NCBI GenBank assembly: GCA_040360365.1
Contig: CP136412.1
DNA from: Arcanobacterium_A hippocoleae_A
Lineage (GTDB): Bacteria; Actinomycetota; Actinomycetes; Actinomycetales; Actinomycetaceae
Direction: 5' to 3' (one strand)
Length of the DNA stretch: 64,000 bases
Shown: positions 1-9,820 of the stretch, piece after piece
Layout: every line of letters starts with the position of its first letter
Position numbering within the stretch: position 1 is the stretch's first letter
Notes under the pieces: generated by a model
Seen by the model: the letters and a program-made list of their open reading frames with translations, nothing else
What the model was told of the DNA's origin: nothing
Databases searched by the model: none
Position numbers and translations under genes: made by a program

Positions 1-1
1 T

Positions 2-109
2 GATAGTTTGCAGGCAGTACAGCTTGACGGCGACGTGCTTGGATACGCAAAAGAGTTTTCGGTAAGCCTGGATCCGGGCGCATTGAATGTGCGTGTCCGG
101 AAAGGATGA
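2..109 (+). CDS. C-terminal end of a diacylglycerol kinase-like lipid kinase (partial)
   Basis: Only the last 35 codons are inside the window, ending at TGA 107-109. The tail contains VQLDGDVLGYAKEF and SLDPGALNVRV. This matches the C-terminal beta-strand pattern of YegS/DgkB-type lipid kinases, in which a D-G-(E/D)-x-LG turn is followed by x-PGAL-x-V. Members phosphorylate diacylglycerol or related lipids at the membrane. In other Actinobacteria a gene of this type often lies close to pheA, which fits the next gene. The call rests on a short tail and context only; the catalytic GGDGT region is outside the window. Confidence 0.5.
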   Translation, partial: DSLQAVQLDGDVLGYAKEFSVSLDPGALNVRVRKG

Positions 110-238
110 ATGAAAATAAATGAACACGCGGAATTTCAACCGCGGAACCGAGTTGAGAACACCCGGTAATTTTCGGTGTGCGAAAGCTGAAATCAGGTTA
201 GTTCTCTTACTGGTTTAGTTTTCCTGCGAAGTGTGAGT

Positions 239-1294
239 TTAATTTTCCTGATAGGTATGAGCGCCGGAAATGATTTTTGCAACCCAAGCATTTGCGGCAT
301 GAAAATCAGCATCCGAAGTACCTGGAGCGAGGTGCTGATGTGAAGCTTCAGCCGGAGAGTACGGCGCCGGCTGATACCCGGCAGCCGGAGAAAACACTTC
401 CGGATGCCGCGCTGCCGGATAGGATCCGAGAAAAGTCACTTTCGGACTGACCCGATGTAAAGCCGCAAGAACTGCCTGAATCCGCTTTTCGAAAATATGC
501 CCGTCGGCATCAATTGAAAAAGCATAGCGCCCAAGTGAATCCCCAATCGGACGCGACTCAATCCGTGAAAGATTAATCCCGAGCGTTGCAAATTGTGTGA
601 GCATTTGGAGAAGTGCGCCGGAGCCGTCGGAAGGCAGCTGAACCATCAATGTAGTTTTATCGCGGCCTGTCGGGTTCGGCACAGAACCTGCTTTTCCAAT
701 AAGTACAAAGCGGGTGACAGCATTGGGATTATCGGCAACATCAGCATGCAGCACTTCAAGTCCATACTGTGCGGCTGCAAGCGGCGAAACAAGAGCGGCC
801 TCATATCCGGGATTTTCTTGCGCAGCGAGCTGTGCGGCTCCCGCTGCCGTAGAAGCTGCCGGAAGATATGCGACCTGCGGAAGATTTTCGAGAATCCACT
901 CATGACATTGAGTCCAAGCTGCATTATGAGTGGAAATGCGGTTAATTTCTGCTAATTTCACTCCGCGCCGCACTGCAAGCACAAACGTAATTGGCACAAG
1001 CATCTCTGCGGCAATTGCAAGATTCGCCCGCTTCGTCAGCGTATCAATAGTGGAATTGATTCCGCCTTCTACCGAGTTTTCAATTGGCACAACGGCATAA
1101 TCTGCTTCACCCGTGCAAACCATGTTAATCGCGCGCGGAGCGTCAAGCGCCGGAATGTGCAATGCATCCGATTCGGGTGCAACTTGGTTTAATGCTTGCT
1201 GGCAAAAAGTGCCCCGCGGACCAAGAAAAGCAAAGCGGGGTTTTGCTGCAGCTGCGATTGCAGGCGTATTTACCGAATCCAGCTTTTCGCTCAT
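239..1294 (-). CDS. pheA: Prephenate dehydratase
   Basis: Converts prephenate to phenylpyruvate in phenylalanine synthesis (cytosolic). The protein opens with the family signature FAFLGPRGTF, continues with the PDT domain (ADYAVVPIENSVEGGI, then STHNAAW) and the substrate-site stretch NAVTRFVLIG. It ends with an ACT domain (GALLQMLTQFATLGINLSRI, then ESRPIGDSLGRYAF), the usual site of phenylalanine feedback inhibition. About 351 residues, slightly longer than typical because of a 50-residue proline/alanine/histidine-rich C-terminal tail. I chose the ATG at 1294 because GGAAGG lies just upstream; an in-frame ATG at 1357 has no clear ribosome site and would add residues before the conserved start. 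No frameshift. Stands alone, divergent from the membrane protein at 1569. Confidence 0.95.
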   Translation of the reverse strand: MSEKLDSVNTPAIAAAAKPRFAFLGPRGTFCQQALNQVAPESDALHIPALDAPRAINMVCTGEADYAVVPIENSVEGGINSTIDTLTKRANLAIAAEMLVPITFVLAVRRGVKLAEINRISTHNAAWTQCHEWILENLPQVAYLPAASTAAGAAQLAAQENPGYEAALVSPLAAAQYGLEVLHADVADNPNAVTRFVLIGKAGSVPNPTGRDKTTLMVQLPSDGSGALLQMLTQFATLGINLSRIESRPIGDSLGRYAFSIDADGHIFEKRIQAVLAALHRVSPKVTFLGSYPAARHPEVFSPAAGYQPAPYSPAEASHQHLAPGTSDADFHAANAWVAKIISGAHTYQEN

Positions 1295-1568
1295 TTTCCA
1301 TCCTTCCCGAATGCTCGGCTTACCAGCGGTGCGGCGCAGTATTTTCTTGCGGAGCATTAATCCTGCACTTTATTCGTGTTGTATTGCCATTTTCAAATGC
1401 TGCAGTTTTCGGCGCGATCCGAGCAGAGAAGCTTTTTCGGTAAAGTTCGGAGCTATTGGCGAAATTGTGCCGCATGTTTTATAAACAATTGTGCCTCGTG
1501 CTGGATAATAATGATAAACCAGTTCAATAGGCGGTATGATTTGAAAAAATTAGGGCGGAACTAAACAA

Positions 1569-4136
1569 ATGGGAAAGACACAAAGAACGAACACTGGTGC
1601 AAAGGTGCTCATAATCAGTGCGTTTTGCTTTGTTTTTGTGCTATTCCTCAGCTTGTTTCGAATGATGTTTCTTGGTGAACAAGCAGAAGCAGAACACAAT
1701 CTCGAATCTCCGTCGAGAGTGGTTTTTCTTGGTACAAGCGGTGTGAGTTGGGACATCCTGGATCCGGTATCCGCGCCGAATCTCTTTGCAGCAGCCACGG
1801 CAAAGAGTGCGGAAATCGCGAATTTTATCGTAAAAATCAATGCCGATACAGCTTGCCCTGACGCCGGCTGGCTTACCGTAAACACAGGCGTACGGACGAA
1901 TGGACTAGCTGATTTTTCCATGCGCTGCCGTACTTTTCCGCAGGTAAATCAAATTGAAGGCCAGTGGCAGATTGCAAACTGGGAGCAGTATCCGGAAGTA
2001 AATTCTGCAAATAAGTACCGTCCGATTTTCGGGAATCTGGCACAGGTACTTAGCGGAAACGGGAAAAAATCGGGGCAATCGGCGCCGGAGCAGCACTCGC
2101 GCTTGCCGATAACGACGGTAAACTTCCGGATTCCGCGGTGTACGTGCCAGGCGGTTCTGAGCCGCGCCAAACATCGTTTCCCCAACACCGCAGCTGCTCG
2201 CTGCCAGTGTGGATAAAATGAAAGACGCGCAGGTGATTCTAGCTGATCTTGGCGTGGTGCGTGCCGGGTTCTCACCGTTAACAGCTGAAAAACAGAAAGA
2301 TTCACACAGCGCCGGCGCATTCCATGCCTCTTTCCATTTACCGAACTCTGCTGCAGCATCTTTGCGCAGCGAATTAAAATCGCTCGATTCGCGTTTCGCT
2401 GCAGTTGTAAAAGCGCTGCAGATACAAGACGCTGCCGTGCAAAAAGCAACAGGGAAACAACCGCGGACCATGGTAATTTTTGCGTCGCTTGCAGAAGCAG
2501 ATCGCAGCGGTGCGAAAATGCAAAGCTATTTCAAAGTTAATCTCGCGAATTTACACACTGATTTCTCCCGCTCCGCGTTTCCCGCAGAAAAACTTCCAGC
2601 CGCGAACCGGAATAATTTGGCTTTCCCGATTCCAGACGCCAGCCGGCTTGCATATACGAACTCAACACGAATTCCCGGTGTGGTGCAAAATACCGATATT
2701 TTACCGACTCTCGCTGCGATTACTGCAGAAAAAATCCTGTTTCCGAATCGGAAAAAGTTTTACCTGATACCCGCAATGCCGTCGGTGCTCCGATTACGCA
2801 GTATATTGGGAAAACAACTTCCGGAAGCCAACTGGAATATTTGCGCAGTGAAAATGAACGTGCGAAGTACGTGCGGGCTTCTTTGGGTTATGCGTTTATC
2901 GGATTTTCGGTATTCTCCGGTTTTTCCGCAATTGCGGCAGTTTTCTATTTGCGGCAGGTAAAAGCGAATAAGCGGAAGATAAAGTATCGGAAGAAACGCA
3001 GAAAAGAGAATCAACTCCGAGCTGGCAGCGGTGCAAGGCACCTGACGATGCTGCTGCTCACGGTTAGTGCTGTGCCGGCTGCTTCGTTTTTAATCAATCT
3101 CATCCCGTGGTGGTATCTTCCTTTCCCCCGATTTAGCGGGCTGCTCTTGATTTGTTTGCTTGCCGCGGCAATTGCGGAAATTTCGCGGCGGCTTGCAAAG
3201 ATTCTTTCGCAACGCATACAAAGCCAGGTGAGTGCAGGCGTGTTTGCCGTCGCAATAATTGCGGCCGGAACTGTGTTCACGCTGGTTTTCGATGTGCTTA
3301 ATGGTTCGTATCTGCACTTTTCATCTATTTTTGGTGTGCAGGCGCAGCACGCCGGGCGCTTCTACGGATTCGGAAATTCGACGTTCGTTATTTTCGCACT
3401 TTCAATGCTTGTTTTGGCAGCATTCGGGCTGCAGTTAATGCGGATTGCCGATACTCCGGTTTGGCAGCGTTACGCATTCGCAGCTGTGATGCTTTGCTTT
3501 GCAATTTACGTCGACGGCGCGCCAATTCTTGGCGCAGACTTCGGCGGTCCGCCTGCGATGGTGCTTGCGTTTAATGTGCTGCTATTACTTCATCTCGGGC
3601 AGCGGCTAAATCGGCGTTCGACGGCGGTGCTGATGATATTAGGAATTCTTGGCGCATTTTCGATTGCAATGCTGGATTGGTTTAAGCCGAAAGGGCAGCG
3701 CACACATTTAGGCGAATTTATTGCTTCTGTGCTGCGCGGCGATTTCTTCCTCGTAATTTCGCGGAAGTTTGGTGAAATGTTCGCAGATATTTCCGTATAT
3801 GTCTGGATTTGTGTATTTGGGATAGTGTGTGCGCTGGCAGCAGCGGTAATCCGCGGTATTCGCAAGCGCGGCGAAAAAGTGCGGAACTTGTTAAATACTG
3901 ATTTGCGGATTGAGCTTGATCGGCAAGGTGTGAAAAGCGCGGTGCTGCCGGCGGATTTTGCGGCATGCCAGGCAGCTGCTGCAGCATTGCTCGTTTTTGG
4001 GCTTGCAATTAACGATTCGGGGTTATTGCTGCCGTTTATCGGATTGTTTTGCGGGGTTCCAATGTGTTTTGCGATTGTGATGAGCAATGTGCAGGAATAT
4101 TTTGCGGAAAAAGCCGCGGAAACTGTGGGGAGTTAA
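1569..4136 (+). CDS. Large membrane protein with alkaline-phosphatase-like extracytoplasmic domain (three frameshifts)
   Basis: One gene read through three -1 shifts at single-base runs: gggg 2072-2075, cccc 2180-2183 and aaaaa 2752-2756. Adding one base at each restores a protein of about 855 residues. It has an N-terminal membrane anchor (residues about 12-35), then an extracytoplasmic region resembling the alkaline phosphatase/arylsulfatase fold (VVFLGTSGVSWDILD near the start, ADTACPDAGWLTVNTG, later VILADLGVV and TDILPTLAAIT). The C-terminal half has about ten hydrophobic helices (2880-4130). The order pheA, this gene, GT2, DUF5926 suggests a cell-envelope role. The substrate is unknown, and metal ligands cannot be assigned with confidence. 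Alternative: a true pseudogene, unlikely given the run-associated shifts. Confidence 0.7.
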
Positions 4137-4161
4137 TACTTTCAAGTACACGTTAATTCCG

Positions 4162-4197
4162 GCGGAGACGGGGGACATGCAAAGTGCCCGTCTCCGC
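4162..4197. terminator. Hairpin terminator between convergent genes
   Basis: Perfect 11-bp arms GCGGAGACGGG and CCCGTCTCCGC separated by 14 nt, between the stop of the membrane protein (4136) and the stop of the GT2 gene (4229). The T-rich tail is weak on both strands, so it is probably a shared bidirectional terminator. Confidence 0.7.
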
Positions 4198-4228
4198 AGG
4201 AATTTATTTATGTTGCAGACGCGGGCGC

Positions 4229-5026
4229 TTATTTATGTTTGGGCTGTGCGCCTTTTCGGTAGGCGTTAAATGCTTTTCCGGGTGAAGTATCTTCTTGCGA
4301 ACGCAGCTCTTTCGGCACTCCCTGCCGGGCGATTCTCCGGGCAATCGCAGCACGCCAAACATCTTTATATTGATTTGCGCGATGTAATATTCCCGCCCAA
4401 TCATTGCGTGAAGCACGGTGTTTCAGCTTGCATGGGATTTCTTGTACAGTGTAACCGGCAACTAGTAAATCGATGGTCATACCGACTTCTACACCCCATC
4501 CAGGTGCAAATGGCTGCACGGAATCAAATGCGGCGCGGGTAATACACCGCTGCCCGGAAAGCGGCTGCTGCGGAACCCAACCGGTGAGACGCTTAATTGC
4601 TTTGCGCCCAAGACCTGTTACGAAACCATGCCCGCCGGCGCCTTCTTGCGGTGGAAGATAAGCGATTGTGCAGTCAACTTCGCCGTTTACGACGGGGCTG
4701 ACCAGCGGCGCGCACTCGAGTGCAGAGTCTTGCAGATCGGCGTCGATAAAAAGCAGGATTCGCGGCGGTACCCCGTCGGTATCCCGCATTGAAGCTACAC
4801 CGGCACCAGTTTCCATCGCAGACGCTTTGCCGCGGTTTACAGAGTGACGCACTACCGTTGCGCCGGCAGCACGAGCTACAGTTTGGGTATTATCTTCAGA
4901 ACCGTCGTCAACTACGATTACGAGGTCCGCGTAAGGGATGGCGCGGGCGGCACGAATTGTGGCGCCGATTCGCTCTGACTCATCTTTCGCCGGAATAATT
5001 ACCGCGACTCGTTGATTACTTTGCAC
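4229..5026 (-). CDS. Family 2 glycosyltransferase
   Basis: A 265-residue GT-A enzyme. It begins VAVIIPAKDESERIGATI, has the nucleotide-binding VDDGSEDNT, the metal-binding DADLQD (a DxD-type motif), and a later PLSGQRC...PGWGVEVGMTID block typical of dolichyl/polyprenyl-phosphate-sugar synthase-like and GpgS-like enzymes. No membrane segment, so it acts on the cytoplasmic side, probably on a lipid or small acceptor for cell-envelope glycans. The ATG at 5026 lies 10 nt beyond the stop of the upstream DUF5926 gene (5037), so the two are very likely co-transcribed. Sugar donor and acceptor cannot be read from the sequence. Confidence 0.85.
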   Translation of the reverse strand: MQSNQRVAVIIPAKDESERIGATIRAARAIPYADLVIVVDDGSEDNTQTVARAAGATVVRHSVNRGKASAMETGAGVASMRDTDGVPPRILLFIDADLQDSALECAPLVSPVVNGEVDCTIAYLPPQEGAGGHGFVTGLGRKAIKRLTGWVPQQPLSGQRCITRAAFDSVQPFAPGWGVEVGMTIDLLVAGYTVQEIPCKLKHRASRNDWAGILHRANQYKDVWRAAIARRIARQGVPKELRSQEDTSPGKAFNAYRKGAQPKHK

Positions 5027-5036
5027 AATATTTACT

Positions 5037-5894
5037 TTAGCGCAAAGTTACCTGGCGTGAGACAATACCAGCCTTTGCACGGCGTTCTTCCGCTGTGAGA
5101 ACCGAATTGGCGGAAATCTCAGTTTCAAGTTTCTGTATAAATTCGGCGAGCGGTGCTGCAAGATCTGCAGCTTCCGTGCCGGAATCAAGTTCAAATACTG
5201 GAATCAGCAGTCCGGCTGCGCGGAAAGCTCCTACGAAACGCGCGTGTGCAAAATTTAATTCGCGGCGGTTTTGCAGGCGGGCAAGTGCATTAAGCACAGT
5301 TTCCTGCTCTTCAGGGCGAACTAGCCGCAGAAATTCGCGCTGCATCCGAGTCCAGAAAGCTCCATCCGTGCCGGGAACCTGGGCGGTTGGGAAAATCTGC
5401 TCTTTCGTCTGTGCAATTGCTTGCTGTACGTCTGGTTTTTCAGCCTCATCGGCGCCAATCCAGAAGCTGAAATCGTCGTGAAGTTCAAACTCGGCAGCAG
5501 CTTCGAGATCAAGCACATCTTGCAGCCGTTTACCCGGCTCGGGTTGTTCGGTTTGCGTGTAGGTTTCGCCATTTTCCAGTTCAAGCGCGGCAAGGAGCCG
5601 GTCTGCTACGTCGAGTGAAAGATCGCCGGAGTGCATTACTGTTTGGAGTGCCACAAGCAGTACGCCGTCGCTGCGCCGAAGTGCGCCGACCATTTGCGGA
5701 AGCATACTCACAAGCGTTACTTCTGTATTGCCGTGGGCTGCATTGGTTTTTACTTTCAGCGTGCCTGCAGCGAGAATTTCACGCATTGCCACGAGTTGAA
5801 TCTCAAATGGGATGCCGGCGAAAGGACGTTCTACGAACTGGATACGCTGGCGTTTTGGCTTATTAACTTTTTCGCGGCGGCTTTTCTTGCCCAT
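5037..5894 (-). CDS. DUF5926 family protein
   Basis: 285 residues of an actinobacteria-specific family. It starts MGKKSRREKVNKPKRQR, a basic head, followed by the family's FVERPFAGIPFE and REILAAGT blocks and a long acidic helical C-terminal half. The function is unknown; older annotations call relatives 'preprotein translocase SecA-like' because of a short motif, which is not evidence of SecA activity. The start at 5894 is supported by AGGAG five nt upstream; a longer reading to 5954 lacks this. Co-directional with the GT2 gene 10 nt downstream, the arrangement seen in other Actinobacteria. Confidence 0.85.
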   Translation of the reverse strand: MGKKSRREKVNKPKRQRIQFVERPFAGIPFEIQLVAMREILAAGTLKVKTNAAHGNTEVTLVSMLPQMVGALRRSDGVLLVALQTVMHSGDLSLDVADRLLAALELENGETYTQTEQPEPGKRLQDVLDLEAAAEFELHDDFSFWIGADEAEKPDVQQAIAQTKEQIFPTAQVPGTDGAFWTRMQREFLRLVRPEEQETVLNALARLQNRRELNFAHARFVGAFRAAGLLIPVFELDSGTEAADLAAPLAEFIQKLETEISANSVLTAEERRAKAGIVSRQVTLR

Positions 5895-6055
5895 TTTTGC
5901 TCCTGGTTTTATTCTGCTGATTCGTTGTGCTTGAATTACGAGTCTGGATTCCATTAACGAAGTTGATTCGTGCTTTAACGGAAAATATTTTCCAGTTTAA
6001 TTTAACAGCGAATAATAAACGAAATGCAGACGATTTTCGGTAGGTTTATTCGGGA

Positions 6056-6694
6056 TTAATCTACAATTCCATAGAGCCGGTCGCCTGCGTCGCCAAGCCC
6101 GGGAACAATGTATCCGTGCTCGTTGAGTTTTTCGTCTACTGCAGCGACGAAAAGTTTCACATCTCCGCGATCGCCGATATGCTCCTCAAGTGCTTGTAAC
6201 CCTTCTGGGGCGGCAAGAATACAGATTGCAGTCACGTCGCGGGCCCCGCGTTCAAGCAAATAATCAATTGAGTCGATGAGGGTGTGGCCGGTGGCAAGCA
6301 TTGGGTCAAGCACAAAGCATTGACGTCCGGTGAGGTCGTCCGGGAGCCGGTTAGCGTAGGTGATTGCCTCCAGTGTTTCTTCGTCGCGTTTCATTCCCAG
6401 GAAGCCGACTTCTGCCGACGGCATTAGCTTCATCATCCCTTCGAGCATTCCAAGCCCGGCACGCAGAATCGGAACCACAATCGGCATTGGGGCGGCAAGC
6501 TTTTTACCGATCATCTTACGGATCGGTGTGGTGATTTCCTGATCTTCTACCGTCACATCGTGAGTTGATTCATAAGCGAGGAGCATAATCAGTTCTTCGA
6601 CGAGCTGCCGGAAAACAGGAGAAGGTGTTTTTTGATCGCGCAGTACGCTGAGTTTATGGGAGACAAGTGGGTGGTTAATTACCGTGAGTTTCAT
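6056..6694 (-). CDS. upp: Uracil phosphoribosyltransferase
   Basis: Makes UMP from uracil and PRPP (pyrimidine salvage, cytosol). The 212-residue length is typical. Family motifs present: the N-terminal HPLVSHKLSVLRD, a PRPP site VLDPMLATGHT (commonly ATGGS, so the loop differs slightly), the ILAAPEGL loop, and the C-terminal uracil-binding YIVPGLGDAGDRLYG. No frameshift. Transcribed alone. The likely partner is the NCS2 uracil permease at 32815-34182, which would supply the substrate. Confidence 0.97.
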   Translation of the reverse strand: MKLTVINHPLVSHKLSVLRDQKTPSPVFRQLVEELIMLLAYESTHDVTVEDQEITTPIRKMIGKKLAAPMPIVVPILRAGLGMLEGMMKLMPSAEVGFLGMKRDEETLEAITYANRLPDDLTGRQCFVLDPMLATGHTLIDSIDYLLERGARDVTAICILAAPEGLQALEEHIGDRGDVKLFVAAVDEKLNEHGYIVPGLGDAGDRLYGIVD

Positions 6695-7288
6695 AGTTTC
6701 ACTCTTATCTGCTTGATTTTGTTTAATCTGGAAATATTAATAACGAACTTGCAGGCAGAACGATTTTGCAAGCAGCTTGCAATGAACACCCGCATTGAAA
6801 ATGAATTGCAGCGGTGCAGCTATGCTCCGCGCTGAACCTATTCTAAGCGTTATTTTGCTTCTCTTGCGAGCTGGCTTGAGAATGCGGTTTATCTGGGTTC
6901 TGCGTTTTAATTGGTTTCTTTCAGGTTTTTGAATGCTTTTAGTGATTTAGTTTATTTATTTTGTTTGGGGTTGGTTCGGTTCGGTTCGGGTTTGGTTTGG
7001 TTGGGTTGGGGGCGGTTTGGTTTGGTTTGGGCGGTATTAATTGGCAGTGCTTGTCTTCTACTCTCTTTTGCTTTTGCTTTTGCTTGCGGGTGATGGGGTG
7101 ATGGAACGTGTTGCTGGTGGCGTGAGGCAAGTGGTGGAACGGGTGACGGAACAGGCGGCGGGTGACGAAATGGATGGCGAAATCGTATGTTCCGCTGATT
7201 TTTCAGATTGCCCCTATTTTTCATATTATTTTCACAATCCGCGTATTTGCACTTTTCGCCGGAAACGACTATCTTAAGTGAGTACAGC
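6695..7288. other. Non-coding stretch with G/T-rich low-complexity tract
   Basis: No credible gene in 594 bases. Positions 6960-7035 are almost purely G and T on the + strand (many GGTTT/GGTTC units), and 7055-7085 has CTTTTG repeats. The G-rich strand has many GG and GGG runs that could fold as a G-quadruplex; this is a possibility only. Confidence 0.6.
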
Positions 7289-7363
7289 GGGCGATTAGCG
7301 CAGCGGTAGCGCGCTTCCTTCACACGGAAGAGGTCACTGGTTCGATCCCAGTATCGCCCACCA
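7289..7363 (+). tRNA. tRNA-Val (anticodon CAC)
   Basis: Acceptor GGGCGAT pairs with ATCGCCC. The anticodon arm is CTTCC, loop TTCACAC, GGAAG, giving anticodon CAC. The T arm contains GGTTCGATCCC. Discriminator A at 7360 is followed by an encoded CCA (7361-7363). Fully cloverleaf-compatible. Confidence 0.95.
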
Positions 7364-7550
7364 GATTTTTGTTGATATCCGCCAGGTTCTTGCTGCTGCA
7401 AAGTTCGGTGTTGGGATTGTCCGTTTAAATTCGGCTGCGGTAACGAGTCAGCTGCTTTCGATGTAAGTAATATTGCGTACAGCTGTGTTTTGTGAATATT
7501 GGTGTGCTTTGTTGCACTAACACAAACGAAAATGTTAAGAGTCGATTTAG

Positions 7551-7612
7551 GAAAACTTTGCCGTCAGTTACGTAAGCCTGCAAGCATTTCGCTATCAGTT
7601 ACGTAAGGTCGC
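7551..7612 (-). repeat. Partial copy of the 31-bp TACGTAA array
   Basis: Two inverted-orientation units (GCCGTCAGTTACGTAAG and CTATCAGTTACGTAAGG) downstream of tRNA-Val. No hairpin core is present, so this is a remnant or half element of the dispersed family described at 11473 and elsewhere. Confidence 0.7.
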
Positions 7613-7630
7613 GAGGGTTTCGCGAGCAGC

Positions 7631-8225
7631 TCATTGTTTCATTGCAGATTTTGATTTCACTTTCACTGCGGCGGCGCGTAACTCCTGCACTGAGCGTAAA
7701 CCTGCAGCAGCTAATTCATTGTTTAATTCGAAAATTCCAGTAACGAGAGTTTGCCGCGCATCTGTGTCGTCAACAAAAATACTTCCAAACTCAGCTGTGC
7801 CAACAAAAATTCGAAAGTGCTGCGGCGGTGTACTAAATGCAAACGCTCAGATCCTGAAAGCTCCACTAATTTATCGAGGAAAGAGTGGGTGGAGGCGGTG
7901 TGCATTCTGCGCAGCGGACGCATATCTGGATCAATCGCCAGCAAGCGCGAAAGTGCCAAACTTTCTGAGCTTTCCAGCAATCCGATAATCTCGGGAATAT
8001 CCTCCGCAGAAATCGTGCTCACCACGGCAGGCATGTGCGGACGTTTAGTTACTAATCCATCAAGCAGAAGTGTTTCAATGGCGGTGCGGACAGTAGAACG
8101 CGCCACACCGTATTCTGCAGCAAGTGCTGCTTCTGCGAGGGTGTACCCCGTGAAATATTTCCAGTGACGATACGCTCCCGTAAGTGCGCTGCAAGTTCAT
8201 CTGCAAGCCGTTGAAAAGCAGACAC
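7631..8225 (-). CDS. GntR-family (FCD-type) transcriptional regulator, two frameshifts
   Basis: GTG start at 8225 with AAAGAGGTG upstream. Residues about 5-70 form a winged helix (LADELAAHLRERIVTG, then YTLAEAALAAEYGVARSTV, then RTAIETLLLDGLV). An all-helical C-terminal domain follows, ending near the TGA at 7631. Reading needs one extra base at the cccc run 8146-8149 and one at the aaaaa run 7775-7779. After repair the C-terminal part reads FVDDTDARQTLVTGIFELNNE. The gene is divergent from the MFS transporter at 8364 with a palindrome between them, so it probably regulates that transporter. The effector is unknown, likely an organic acid or sugar phosphate. Confidence 0.8.
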
Positions 8226-8280
8226 ACTAATCACCTCTTTCGTATCGCACTTTGCATTGTAATTATTTTTATTGCTGTCA

Positions 8281-8302
8281 GCATACAACGTCTGACGTAT
8301 GC
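8281..8302. promoter_or_regulatory. Candidate GntR operator between regulator and MFS gene
   Basis: Inverted repeat GCATAC...GTATGC with a 10-nt centre, overlapped by the odd palindrome ACGTC-T-GACGT. A -10-like TACAAT follows at 8304-8309, about 55 nt before the MFS start. Its location in the divergent spacer fits the usual place of a GntR/FCD operator. Confidence 0.5.
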
Positions 8303-8363
8303 GTACAATTATATTCATCTACTTCGTGCAGCACATCCTGATAATTGTGAAAGAGGGTTCACG

Positions 8364-9680
8364 GTGATTGAATTCGATGGTTTCACTCCGCGTGAACGTC
8401 ATGGGAAAACACAATATCTGGCTGACCGGAGAATAGTTTTTGCAGTAGCTTATTTTGGTTATGCGTTCTGCTACTTAGTGCGGAATAATTTTAAACTCAC
8501 TGCGAGTCCTTTTGCGGAACAGCTTGGAATCAGCGCAGTGGATGTGGGAATTATTCTTGCTGCTTTTCCGCTTGCTTATGCGCCTGGGAAATTATTTATG
8601 GGGCTGTTGGCAGACCGTACCTCAATGCGGATGTTACTTCCTGGATGTGTTGCATTTTCCGCATTGCTCTGTACTGTGATTCCGTTAGTTAGCTCTGCTG
8701 CAGTGCTCACGGTGCTGATGGCACTGCTCGGGTTGGTGCAGGGAGCTGGCGCGCCAGCCGCTCTTGGAATGATTAGCGCTTGGTATCCCAACCCAACCCG
8801 CGGTGCTGCAGTGGTTGCCTGGAATACTTCACAAAATCTCGGTGCGGGTGTACTTGCAGCATTTGCGATGATTATTTTGGAATATTTTTCAAATGATTGG
8901 CGGTTAATTTTCTGGATTCCCGCGCTGCTATCGGCGCTATTTGCAATTTGGCTTTGGAAAAATGGAAAAAATCGTCCGTGGCAAGAGGGGTATCCCACTC
9001 TAAATGCGCTTTATGGCCCGGCTGGTGTGCCGTGTACTGCAATTGTGCAGCGTGATTCTTATTGGCGTTTACTTTTTAGTGCACTTACTTCATCTCCGGT
9101 GCTTCTTCTTTTGCTGCTATTGAATGCCTTGCTTTATCTCCTGCGATTTGGGGTGCTCAATTGGATAACATTCTATTTGCCGCGAACCAAAGGAGTGAGT
9201 ATTGCGGCAGCGCATAATATGTTTGCTGTACTTGAATTTATGGCGATTCCGACGGTGGTTATTTTTGCGTTATTAGCTTGGAAATGGCCGTCGGGAATGT
9301 GTGCAATTGGCGGAATTTCCATGTTGGCGCTCGCATTAAGCTTGATGTTTTATGCTTACGTGAGTGATTTAAATATGGTGTTTTATGCAAGTACTGTTTT
9401 GGGTGGGCTGATATATGCACCTCAAGTGATTATTAATGTGCTCACTGTTAATCTGATGCCGCCGCGGATGGTAGGGGCGGCGGTTGGCGCCGTCGGATTG
9501 TCGGGGTATTTAGTTGGTGAAATACTTGCTAATACTGTTGTTCCAGTAGTGGCGCAAAATTATGGTTGGCCGGCAGTTTATTTAGGGCTTGCAGGCGTTG
9601 CACTGTTAACTGCCGGAGTTTATTTCTGGCTGCGTCCATATGAAAAAAGCGCGGTGGTGCTTTCCGGTGACTCTTGCTGA
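8364..9680 (+). CDS. MFS transporter, organophosphate:phosphate antiporter type
   Basis: About 438 residues with 12 predicted membrane helices. The pattern VAYFGYAFCYLVRNNFKL near residue 25, the GLLADRTSMR loop between helices 2 and 3, and the conserved layout of the two halves match the UhpC/UhpT/GlpT group, which exchange a phosphorylated metabolite for phosphate across the cytoplasmic membrane. A GTG at 8364 preceded by AAGAGGG was chosen; an upstream extension to 8184 would overlap the divergent regulator and lacks a ribosome site. It could be a sensor-type UhpC homologue instead of a transporter. Divergent GntR gene likely controls it. A similar transporter lies convergent at 9821-11145. 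Confidence 0.85.
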   Translation: MIEFDGFTPRERHGKTQYLADRRIVFAVAYFGYAFCYLVRNNFKLTASPFAEQLGISAVDVGIILAAFPLAYAPGKLFMGLLADRTSMRMLLPGCVAFSALLCTVIPLVSSAAVLTVLMALLGLVQGAGAPAALGMISAWYPNPTRGAAVVAWNTSQNLGAGVLAAFAMIILEYFSNDWRLIFWIPALLSALFAIWLWKNGKNRPWQEGYPTLNALYGPAGVPCTAIVQRDSYWRLLFSALTSSPVLLLLLLLNALLYLLRFGVLNWITFYLPRTKGVSIAAAHNMFAVLEFMAIPTVVIFALLAWKWPSGMCAIGGISMLALALSLMFYAYVSDLNMVFYASTVLGGLIYAPQVIINVLTVNLMPPRMVGAAVGAVGLSGYLVGEILANTVVPVVAQNYGWPAVYLGLAGVALLTAGVYFWLRPYEKSAVVLSGDSC

Positions 9681-9737
9681 TTCTGCACACTTTGCGGATC
9701 AGGTTCATTTTGCGAAGTTCGGTAGAAGAAGTATTGT

Positions 9738-9772
9738 GTTTGGGCTGGCGATATGCGGTTGCCAGCCCAAAC
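9738..9772. terminator. Bidirectional terminator between two convergent MFS genes
   Basis: Perfect 12-bp arms GTTTGGGCTGGC and GCCAGCCCAAAC with an 11-nt loop, centred in the 140-bp gap between two converging transporter genes. Confidence 0.8.
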
Positions 9773-9820
9773 GTTCGCTCGATATGAAATAAATTTGTTG
9801 GAGATTAAACCTGCGGCAAG

